From Hallerella sp963629575 (GTDB lineage Bacteria; Fibrobacterota; Fibrobacteria; Fibrobacterales; Fibrobacteraceae), in NCBI GenBank assembly GCA_963629575.1, contig CAVGIM010000005.1:1-64000 (forward strand): a stretch of DNA of 64,000 nt, given 5' to 3'. Of the stretch, positions 26,300-33,047 are shown one piece after another. Each line of letters starts with the position of its first letter. Position 1 is the stretch's first letter. The notes under the pieces are model-generated. The model searched no databases. It saw nothing but the letters and a program-made list of their open reading frames with translations, and was not told the DNA's origin. The position numbers and the translations under genes are program-made.

Positions 26300-26698
26300 A
26301 TGGCACTCACGAAGAAAACCACCAAGCAGACAGCCCCGAAAGCTTCCGCCAAGAAAGCCGCCGCTCCGAAAAAGGCCGCGGTGAAGAAGACGGCAGCCCC
26401 GAAGGCCAAGAAGGAAGCAAAACCGGCGGCGAAGAAGACGGCCGCTCCGAAGGCTTCCGCGAAGAAAGCTGCAGCCCCGAAAAAGGTCGCGGCGAAGAAG
26501 ACGGCCGCTCCGAAGGCTTCCGCGAAGAAAGCCGTAGCCCCGAAAAAGGTCGCGGCGAAGAAGACGGCCGCTCCGAAGGCTTCCGCGAAGAAAGCCGTAG
26601 CCCCGAAAAAGGTCGCGGCGAAGAAGACGGCCGCTCCGAAGGCTTCCGCGAAGAAAGCCGTAGCTCCGAAAAAGGTCGCGGCGAAGAAGGCGAAGTAG
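26300..26698 (+). CDS. Histone H1-like Lys/Ala/Pro-rich DNA-binding protein
   Basis: 132 residues, almost only Lys, Ala, Pro, Thr, Ser and Val, strongly basic and with no globular domain. It is built from a 21-residue unit containing KKTAAPKASAKKA and PKKVAA. It resembles the C-terminal tails of eukaryotic H1 and bacterial Hc1/AlgP-type nucleoid proteins, so DNA compaction is the likely role (inference). AAAGGAACAAAAAT precedes the ATG, and a strong terminator follows. The near-perfect 63-bp repeats make copy-number variation likely. Confidence 0.85.
   Translation: MALTKKTTKQTAPKASAKKAAAPKKAAVKKTAAPKAKKEAKPAAKKTAAPKASAKKAAAPKKVAAKKTAAPKASAKKAVAPKKVAAKKTAAPKASAKKAVAPKKVAAKKTAAPKASAKKAVAPKKVAAKKAK
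26431..26682 (+). repeat. 63-bp in-frame tandem repeat (4 copies)
   Basis: Units begin at 26431, 26494, 26557 and 26620 and differ at only a few bases. A partial fifth begins at 26683. All are in frame and encode the 21-residue basic unit of the H1-like protein. Confidence 0.93.
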
Positions 26699-26733
26699 CT
26701 TTTAGCGTTTCTCTCTTTGCTAAAAAGAACAAC

Positions 26734-26763
26734 AAAAAGGTTCGGAAAGGTCCGGGCCTTTTT
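26734..26763 (+). terminator. Terminator after the H1-like gene
   Basis: AAAAAGGTTCGGA pairs with TCCGGGCCTTTTT (13 pairs including two G-T), loop AAGG, ending in a T-run. Confidence 0.82.
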
Positions 26764-26770
26764 GCGTTTT

Positions 26771-26780
26771 CTAATTTTAG
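26771..26780 (+). promoter_or_regulatory. Putative -10 element of the 105-residue ORF
   Basis: CTAATTTTAG stands 3 nt before the ATG and just after the H1 terminator, with the same CTAnnTTTAGCGCATG layout as uup. A leaderless start is predicted. Confidence 0.4.
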
Positions 26781-26783
26781 CGC

Positions 26784-27101
26784 ATGATTTCCGAAAAAGA
26801 CTTGAAAGCGATCGAAGACCTGGGACTAGACGAAAAAATCGCCCGCGTCGAAAGACTCCTCGATGGAAAAGAGCAACCTCGCGCCATTGAACTTGGGCTT
26901 TATCTCGCGCTACAGATGGCGCTCGAAATTCGAAACGGCGAATCTCTCGGAAGCCATTCGGGAAAAATCGTCCTGGACTGGACAAAAAAATACCCGGCGG
27001 AACTTGTCGAACAGGCGATTCCGCTCGCAAAGCAATTCTTTACCGATCCGCAAAAAATCGCGAACCGCATCCGCGAAGGACTTCTAGACGAAAATGCCTG
27101 A
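26784..27101 (+). CDS. Conserved-looking small protein, unknown function
   Basis: 105 residues, mostly helical in appearance, acidic N-terminus, no signal peptide, Cys or recognisable motif. Its 3' end overlaps the Ppx-like gene by 8 nt, so it heads the run ppx-like, rluB-like and phosphoesterase genes. No Shine-Dalgarno is visible; a promoter-like motif abuts the ATG. I do not recognise a family and assign no function. Confidence 0.75.
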   Translation: MISEKDLKAIEDLGLDEKIARVERLLDGKEQPRAIELGLYLALQMALEIRNGESLGSHSGKIVLDWTKKYPAELVEQAIPLAKQFFTDPQKIANRIREGLLDENA

Positions 27102-28077
27102 GCCGCTCAAGACATATCCCGCCTCGGTCGATATCGGCAGCCACTCGACAATTCTCCTCATCGCCGACTTCGAAGCGGACGCCAGCGGAAAAACGGCGCT
27201 CCGGCCCAAGATCCAGAAAGTCGAGGTCTGCCGTCTCGGCGAAGACGTTTACAATTCGGGTGAAATTTCCGAAGAACGGATTGACGAACTTTCCAGGATT
27301 CTCGCCCGATTCCGCTCGACAGCCAATGCGCTCGGCGCAGAAATCAAGGTCTGCGCCATGACCGAAGCCGCCCGCAAGGCCAAGAATTCCGAGCGGGTGC
27401 TCGCCGCGGTCGAAAAGGCGCTCTGGGTAAAACCGCAAATCGTTTCGGGCGAAGAAGAAGCCGCCTACACGTTCCGCGCGGTCGAAGAATGGCACGGAGA
27501 AGGCATCGTCACGGTCGATATCGGCGGAGGCTCCACCGAAATTTCGGACGGGGAAAGCGGCATCTCGATTCCCGTCGGAGCACTCTATCTCTACAAGAAG
27601 ATGGGAGCGATTCCAGGACCGGAGTACAAGAAATGGGAAAAGGAAGAGCTCAAGGGAAATCCCTTGCGACCATACGCCAAGAAGCCTGTCTATCTCGTCG
27701 GCGGAACGGGAACGGCTCTCGCGATGGTATTTCTGAACTCTTCCGAATTTGACTTCCACGCGATCGAAGGTCTCGAAATGAACCTCGACCAGCTCGAAAA
27801 GACCATCACCAGAATTTCGAACGTGTCAAAGGAACTTCGCGCAAGTCTCCCGGGCCTCGAAAAGGGGCGAAGCGACATCATCATCTGCGGGCTCTATTGG
27901 CTGCGCAGCCTGCTTTCCCGACTGCATGCGGAATCGTTCCGCATCTGCACCGCGGGACTCCGATTCGGAATTCTCTACCCGCCAAGGCCAGAAAAGCCAA
28001 GGGAAGAACGCAAGGCGAAAAAACTCCCGCCATGGCTCCAGAAGAAAAAGGAATCCGAAGATGAAAGTGCGAATTAA
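27094..28077 (+). CDS. Ppx/GppA-family phosphatase
   Basis: 327-residue protein of the actin-like ASKHA fold. ASVDIGSHSTILLIA is the first phosphate loop, VSGEEEAAYTFRAV follows, and TVDIGGGSTEIS is the second loop. Only the catalytic core is present; the helical and HD-like C-terminal domains of E. coli Ppx are absent. Likely an exopolyphosphatase or (p)ppGpp-pathway phosphatase; the two cannot be separated here. Starts within the end of the preceding ORF and overlaps the next by 17 nt. Confidence 0.85.
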   Translation: MPEPLKTYPASVDIGSHSTILLIADFEADASGKTALRPKIQKVEVCRLGEDVYNSGEISEERIDELSRILARFRSTANALGAEIKVCAMTEAARKAKNSERVLAAVEKALWVKPQIVSGEEEAAYTFRAVEEWHGEGIVTVDIGGGSTEISDGESGISIPVGALYLYKKMGAIPGPEYKKWEKEELKGNPLRPYAKKPVYLVGGTGTALAMVFLNSSEFDFHAIEGLEMNLDQLEKTITRISNVSKELRASLPGLEKGRSDIIICGLYWLRSLLSRLHAESFRICTAGLRFGILYPPRPEKPREERKAKKLPPWLQKKKESEDESAN

Positions 28078-28795
28078 CAAGTTCCTTTCCCTGTGCGGAG
28101 TGGCAAGCCGCCGTGCCGCAGACGAAATCGTCCGGGAAGGGCGCGTTCAGGTAAACGGCGAAGTTCTCGACGAACCCGGCAGAGAAGTCGACGAAGGAGA
28201 CGACGTCCGCGTCGATAGCAAGCGGGTCTCCCCCCCGAAAAGACATCGGATTATACTCTTCCACAAGCCCGCCGGATGCGTCTGTTCCGCAAGCGATCCG
28301 CAAGACCGCGCAACCGTTTACGACTACCTGCCCGCGGAATATCGCTCGATGAAATATATCGGGCGACTGGACCTCCAGAGCCGCGGGCTCTTGCTTTTTA
28401 CCGATGACGGCGACCTGATCTACAGGCTGACCCATCCAAAGTTCGAAGTTCCCCGAAGCTATTACGTCTGGACAACCCGACCGCTCAGCCGCTCGGCGGC
28501 GGATCGCCTCATCGCCGGCGTGGAAATCGGCGAAAACGATCGCGGCGAAATCGAGAAGGGCCATGCCGAAGAAATTTTCTTCGACCAGGGATTTTTCGAG
28601 ATGGTTCTGTGCGAAGGCAAGAACCGCGAAATCCGCCGGATGCTCGAAGCGGTCGGCTACACCATCCGCGATCTAAAGCGCGTTTCCTATGCGGGAATCA
28701 CCCTTGGAAACATGCGCCCGGGCGAATTTCGGGAGCTCTCGCCGTCCGAAGAAAAAACGCTCCGCCAGGCGTGCGAAGCTTCCGGAACGCGATGA
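28061..28795 (+). CDS. RsuA/RluB-family pseudouridine synthase
   Basis: 244 residues. The N-terminal S4 RNA-binding domain (RINKFLSLCGVASRRAADE) is followed by the synthase core with the catalytic Asp in GRLDLQSRGLLLFTDDG and the family motif KNREIRRML. Modifies a uridine in 16S or 23S rRNA; RluB/RluE/RluF/RsuA cannot be told apart safely. Start set at ATG 28061, with AAGGAA about 7 nt upstream. The gene overlaps both neighbours, sharing ATGA with the phosphoesterase gene. Confidence 0.9.
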   Translation: MKVRINKFLSLCGVASRRAADEIVREGRVQVNGEVLDEPGREVDEGDDVRVDSKRVSPPKRHRIILFHKPAGCVCSASDPQDRATVYDYLPAEYRSMKYIGRLDLQSRGLLLFTDDGDLIYRLTHPKFEVPRSYYVWTTRPLSRSAADRLIAGVEIGENDRGEIEKGHAEEIFFDQGFFEMVLCEGKNREIRRMLEAVGYTIRDLKRVSYAGITLGNMRPGEFRELSPSEEKTLRQACEASGTR

Positions 28796-29451
28796 AACGC
28801 ACAATCTTTGTCGGAGATGTCCACGGATGCCATGACGAGATGATGAAGATGCTCGAACGGCTTCGCTACACGCCGGGAGACGATACGATCTACTTCACCG
28901 GAGACCTGATCAACAAGGGGCCTAATTCCGCCAAGGTCATCCGGGAAATTCTCGCGAACGATTTCAAGTGTGTTCTCGGCAACCACGAAGCGCGACTCCT
29001 CCAGCTGGCAAACACCCCGGAAAGCCTTTGGACCGAAAAGGAAAAGCGCATGGCGGACATTCTGAAGGAGCCATTCTGGATTGCAAGCGTCGTCAAGAAT
29101 TGGCCACTGTGGTTCGACACGCCGAACGCGCTGCTAGTCCATGCGGGGATTGAACCCGGCAAGCGGAAACTCGAAGAAATGGATCCGAACGTCATTCTCT
29201 CCGTGCGGACCTGGGACGGCAAGGGGAAGGACCTCAATTCGCCAACCGACCCGCCCTGGTTTGAATGCGTCAAATGGACAAAGCTTGTCGTCTTCGGACA
29301 CTGGGCCGCCAAAGGCCTGGTCGATGTTCCCGGATTTCGCGGACTCGACTCCGGCTGTGTCTATGGGAAAAGCCTTTCCGCATACTCGCTGGAAGAAAAC
29401 AGGCTCTACACCGTCCCGGCGAAAAAAGTCTATACGAAGATCAGAGCTTAG
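28792..29451 (+). CDS. Metallophosphoesterase (ApaH/PrpE-like)
   Basis: 219 residues of the calcineurin-like phosphoesterase fold. Metal motifs are in order: GDVHGC, GDLINKGPNS, GNHEAR, HAGIEPG and FGHWA. The pattern resembles bis(5'-nucleosyl)-tetraphosphatase ApaH and PrpE/PPP-type phosphatases; the substrate is undecided. Last gene of the four-gene overlapping run starting at 26784. A heptamer repeat array begins at the stop codon. Confidence 0.88.
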   Translation: MKRTIFVGDVHGCHDEMMKMLERLRYTPGDDTIYFTGDLINKGPNSAKVIREILANDFKCVLGNHEARLLQLANTPESLWTEKEKRMADILKEPFWIASVVKNWPLWFDTPNALLVHAGIEPGKRKLEEMDPNVILSVRTWDGKGKDLNSPTDPPWFECVKWTKLVVFGHWAAKGLVDVPGFRGLDSGCVYGKSLSAYSLEENRLYTVPAKKVYTKIRA

Positions 29452-29550
29452 TTTAGAGAACTTAGAGCTTAGGTTGCGAAACGGGCCGTTTTACGCTAGA
29501 GCCTAGATGTTTGCGGTTCTAAGATCCAAGCTCTAAGATCTAAGTTCTGA
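29443..29550. repeat. Inverted array of 7-nt repeats between convergent genes
   Basis: Right arm: heptamers at 29519, 29526, 29533, 29540 and 29547 (CTAAGAT, CCAAGCT, CTAAGAT, CTAAGTT, CTGACTA). Left arm: the reverse-complement unit (AGCTTAG, AACTTAG). Bases 29459-29472 can pair with 29533-29546 at 13 of 14 positions. The centre holds AAACGGGCCGTTT. It overlaps the phosphoesterase stop codon and may work as a two-way terminator. Confidence 0.7.
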
Positions 29551-29561
29551 CTATGGATTCT

Positions 29562-29583
29562 ACCTGCCTGCCGACAGGCAGGT
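29562..29583. repeat. Palindromic CCTGCCTG element
   Basis: ACCTGCCTG-ccga-CAGGCAGGT, a perfect 9-bp stem. The same kind of palindrome is common as an interspersed element in many uncultured bacterial genomes. Confidence 0.7.
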
Positions 29584-29593
29584 CGCTCCGCGA

Positions 29594-29628
29594 ACACTCC
29601 ACTCTCAACTCTCCACACTTCACTCTCT
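29594..29628. repeat. ACTCTCN heptamer array
   Basis: Five consecutive 7-nt units: ACACTCC, ACTCTCA, ACTCTCC, ACACTTC, ACTCTCT. A second heptamer family beside the CTAAGNT array, 14 nt before the lipoprotein stop codon. Confidence 0.6.
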
Positions 29629-29641
29629 TGTTTCCAGACTC

Positions 29642-31195
29642 CTAATTTCCCGCAGGTCGCTGGGTTACATACTCCATCCGCAACCATTCCGCCGACCGAG
29701 CCGTATTCGTCACCCGGATTTCGTCAAGCGAACCGTTCCAGGATTCTTCCGAAACATCGTTGCCGCCGACGCGAAGCGGAACGCCGATATCCGTCTTGTA
29801 GAGCGGAAAGGCGACAGGATCGCCAACGCGCGTTCCGTTTACGAACATCGAAATCGTATCGTTCCGGGAAACCAGACTGAGCAAGTTCCAGCCTATCGTG
29901 TCCACCGCCGTCGCCGCGCCCGAAATCGAATCCCAGCGCGCGACATTGTAAACGGCAAACGCCGAATTGATGCCATCGTAATACCACTGGAAAATCGTCG
30001 AATCCGCCGAAGCGCGCTTGGCAAACAGGACTTGGTGCGAGCCATCCGCCCCGTTCCACAAAGCCCACGTCGAAAGCGTAAAGTCACCCGCAAAAGGATT
30101 CAGCGAATCCAGGGAAACGTACTGTCCGGCAGAGAACGTCGCACCGTAATCGATAAACCCGCAAGCCTTGTCCGAATCCGAAGCGGCATGGACTTCTGCG
30201 TCGCCGTTCAGGTGGAGTGCGGCGAGTACCGAGTCCGAACGCAAGAACGCGCGGGAAGACTGCCTTTTGTTCCGATGGATCAGATACAGATTCACGGTTT
30301 TCGTTCCCGATTCGAGAGAATCCAGACGCACCCACAGAACTCCCTGCGAAGCGCGAGGCGTCCAGTAACCCACTTCGAAATTCTGGGCGACGCCGTTATC
30401 CAGGACAACTTCGAACGAATCCGGTCTTGCGAAAGCCGAAAAATCGATTCGGTCGTTAAACTTCACGGGCATCACGAAATTTCGAAGCGTCTCCGTTGGC
30501 GAACTTTCGAGCGCGACAGATACCGCCGTCACGAGCGACGACCCGAACGAGGCGCCCAAGGAGGAATCCGAATACAGCGAAGCGTCCGCGACAACCAAAA
30601 TGGAATCCGTCTCCGCAAAAGTTTTCAAAAGCGGAAGCGAAATTTCCGTTCGCGCATCTGTCGTGTTAAAGTCAAAGGACGAACGCGATTCCGAATTCTG
30701 GACATAGACAAGCGAAATGTTTCCGGGCGGAATCGAATCGAAAAAGAATTCCCCGTCCGAATCGAGGTCCGCCGTCAGGTTCGTTCCGACGATTCGCACC
30801 AAACCGGAAGCCTCCATGGAAATCTTTCCGGAGAGCGACCTGGATGTTCCGAGTACAATTCTCATCGAATCCGCGATTTGATTGACAAGAACATTTTCTT
30901 CAGCCTTTCCCGCATACAGAATGCGCATGTCGCTTTCGACGTTTTCAAGGAAAAAGTTTCCCGAGCTATCCGAGAACGCGACAACGGAATCCGCAATCCG
31001 GACATTCTTCCAGGAATCGTCATACGCAACGACACGGGCGTTCACAGCGGGCGTGACGCCATCCGAAAGAAAGACCCTGCCCGCGATGGAATTGCCGATA
31101 TCCGTCACTCCGCCGGCAGTTCTACTCTCCGAGCACCCGAAAAGAAGCGAACCGATTATTACGCACAAGGGAATCAGCGCAAAGGAAAACTTCAT
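29642..31195 (-). CDS. DUF2341/LamG-domain lipoprotein
   Basis: 517-residue exported lipoprotein (signal ending LLFGC). Order: a carboxypeptidase-regulatory-like beta domain (IAGRVFLSDGVTPAVNARVVAYD), a second small beta region, a DUF2341 domain (about 240-330; FVMPVKFNDRIDFSAF) and a concanavalin-like LamG_3 domain (about 350-505; FTLSTWALWNG, SLDEIRVTNTARSAEW). This build is typical of carbohydrate-binding or surface proteins; the ligand is unknown. The start overlaps the stop of the TIGR02147 gene by 4 nt, so the two are expressed together. Confidence 0.85.
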   Translation of the reverse strand: MKFSFALIPLCVIIGSLLFGCSESRTAGGVTDIGNSIAGRVFLSDGVTPAVNARVVAYDDSWKNVRIADSVVAFSDSSGNFFLENVESDMRILYAGKAEENVLVNQIADSMRIVLGTSRSLSGKISMEASGLVRIVGTNLTADLDSDGEFFFDSIPPGNISLVYVQNSESRSSFDFNTTDARTEISLPLLKTFAETDSILVVADASLYSDSSLGASFGSSLVTAVSVALESSPTETLRNFVMPVKFNDRIDFSAFARPDSFEVVLDNGVAQNFEVGYWTPRASQGVLWVRLDSLESGTKTVNLYLIHRNKRQSSRAFLRSDSVLAALHLNGDAEVHAASDSDKACGFIDYGATFSAGQYVSLDSLNPFAGDFTLSTWALWNGADGSHQVLFAKRASADSTIFQWYYDGINSAFAVYNVARWDSISGAATAVDTIGWNLLSLVSRNDTISMFVNGTRVGDPVAFPLYKTDIGVPLRVGGNDVSEESWNGSLDEIRVTNTARSAEWLRMEYVTQRPAGN

Positions 31196-32052
31196 TTTTC
31201 ACTCTCCTTGCCCAGTCTTTCGCTCATCGGATAGGCGACAATCATCATCTCGTAAATTTTTTCCACCGAAGGATCGTCGGAGGCTTTCGCCATGATTTTT
31301 TGGCGCGCCTCTTCCAGGACCTTGACCGCATAGTCGTAAGACTTTTCGCTCATCGCGAGCGTCGTGAAAGCCGCAAAGCGTTCGTTCGGCTTTTTCGATT
31401 CCACGGAGCCAATCGCCTGCTGCACGTACTCGCGCCGAATCTGTCGCAAGTCCATCGGGGAAACATTCTTCGCGTCGAGCATCAGCGACGTACAGTGAAA
31501 CTTGCCGTCCAGATCCTTTTCTATCAGCTTCCAGCGTTCCAGGTTGCGCACCGCCGACCGGGCTTCTTCCGTCGAAACATTCGGCACAATCGTCCGCGAA
31601 AGGCGCCTCATGTCGCCGTCAAAATCCGGATGGCAGACAAGTTCCCGCAAGACCGGATAATACCACTTGGAAAAGAAATCCTTCTGGTCGCGCGAAACAT
31701 GTACAAATTCGTTTTTGGAGCGAATCTGGACGATTTCTTCCCAGGCATTTTCGCGCTCCTCGATACGCTTTGCCTGGTTGTATTCCACGAGAGCCGCAAA
31801 ATACCTGGACTGGCTGTTGTTCAGCCCCATCGCTTTCGTCATCTTGGCGATGGATTTTTCCGTCAGGTTAAAGCGTCCGCGAATCACGTTGAGACAATAG
31901 GAAGAAGAACTGAACCCCGCCTTGGCGGCAAAAAAGCGATGCGAAAAGACCGCGCGCAGTTTTTTCTGCTCGTCAAAATAGTCTTGCAAGAAACGACGGT
32001 AATCGTCGTAATCAAAAAGCTTGTCTATCGCCGACATATCGATTTTAAACAT
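31192..32052 (-). CDS. TIGR02147-family (Fsuc_second) protein
   Basis: 286 residues, the second large paralogous family first defined in Fibrobacter succinogenes (TIGR02147, DUF4423-like). It begins with a helical DNA-binding-looking region (DYRRFLQDYFDEQK, KAGFSSSSYCLNVIRGRFNL, KSIAKMTKAMGL, resembling a helix-turn-helix) and continues all-helical with no membrane segment. Probably a cytosolic regulator (inference). It is translationally coupled to the LamG lipoprotein. ATG 32052 or 32037 are alternatives; neither has a ribosome site. Confidence 0.85.
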   Translation of the reverse strand: MFKIDMSAIDKLFDYDDYRRFLQDYFDEQKKLRAVFSHRFFAAKAGFSSSSYCLNVIRGRFNLTEKSIAKMTKAMGLNNSQSRYFAALVEYNQAKRIEERENAWEEIVQIRSKNEFVHVSRDQKDFFSKWYYPVLRELVCHPDFDGDMRRLSRTIVPNVSTEEARSAVRNLERWKLIEKDLDGKFHCTSLMLDAKNVSPMDLRQIRREYVQQAIGSVESKKPNERFAAFTTLAMSEKSYDYAVKVLEEARQKIMAKASDDPSVEKIYEMMIVAYPMSERLGKESEK

Positions 32053-32192
32053 AAATTTTTACACGGAAAAGGCAAACGATTCCAACGAAAACAGGTCCTA
32101 GGCAAGACCGGTTGTTCATGGAGTTCGATAAAATTTACACAGCAAATTCCCCATTGCGCCAAAATCTCCGCAAATTCCGTGTAAAAAGCGTT

Positions 32193-32783
32193 TTAAATCC
32201 AGGTCACCGGATTTCCTTTCCGTTCCAGGGGCTTTCGGAGCGGAAGTCCGTCGGAAGTCTCGGGATAGCCGACGGCGAGCGATCCATAGACGCGTTCGTT
32301 TTCGGCGAGCCCGATCGATTGCAGGTAGCGGAGAATTTCCGGATCTTCGTTCAGCCAGCGAAGCTGGTTTATCCAGCAGCTGCCAAGGTCGAGTTCGTTC
32401 GCTTCGAGCATCATGTTTTCGATGGCGATTGCCGCGTCCGCCATGTTGTTGCCGTAATCCTTCTGGTTCGCGACGACGATGAGAACGGGAGCGTTGTAAC
32501 AAAAGACGTAGCCGCCCTTTTGCGCACTCAAGATGGAATTCTTGACACTCCGATACATCCCTTCCGTCACCGGCATTCCGGCGAAAGCCTTTTCCACCAG
32601 CGAGACCAGCGTCTTTAATACTTCCGCATCCTGGATGACGAGAAAGTGGTTCGTCTGGTTGTTGCCACCGCTCGGCGCAAAGCGACCCGCTTCGAGAATT
32701 TTCAAGAGATTTTCCCTTTCCACGGGAAGAGGCTTGTAATTGCGCGTGCTACGCCGGGAAAAAATGCAGTCCAGAGTATTCAT
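32193..32783 (-). CDS. Nitroreductase-family protein
   Basis: 196-residue flavin-dependent nitroreductase fold: FSRRSTRNYKPLP binds FMN phosphate, then FAPSGGNNQTNHFLV, then the C-terminal GYPET. Likely an NAD(P)H-dependent oxidoreductase on quinones or nitro compounds; the true substrate is unknown. No ribosome site is visible. TATATTCC ends 7 nt before the ATG (32792-32799, minus), another candidate leaderless gene. The 264-nt gap to the restriction enzyme is AT-rich and empty as far as I can see. Confidence 0.85.
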   Translation of the reverse strand: MNTLDCIFSRRSTRNYKPLPVERENLLKILEAGRFAPSGGNNQTNHFLVIQDAEVLKTLVSLVEKAFAGMPVTEGMYRSVKNSILSAQKGGYVFCYNAPVLIVVANQKDYGNNMADAAIAIENMMLEANELDLGSCWINQLRWLNEDPEILRYLQSIGLAENERVYGSLAVGYPETSDGLPLRKPLERKGNPVTWI

Positions 32784-33047
32784 CGTTTTGGGAATATAGC
32801 AATTCCAGCATCAAACCGAACGGAGGAAATCTTGCCCATCGCTATAATCATTTTTTTTCACACAGATTCGGAATTCGTTCCCCCGAAATTGACCAGAAGT
32901 CCTATTTCCATGTTTGCGGATTGAATTCTTTTCCCAATTCATTGTGAACTTCCATACGGGCATGTATCGTTTTCCCTGTCAATTCTTCATCTTGCCTGGC
33001 ATTTTTCCTTGTGCGCCTTTGTGTTGGCAAAAAAATCCCGCGTCGTT

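Noticed and set aside
26431..26682. CRISPR-like regular repeats
   Set aside because: Units are contiguous without spacers, in frame, and encode the H1-like protein.
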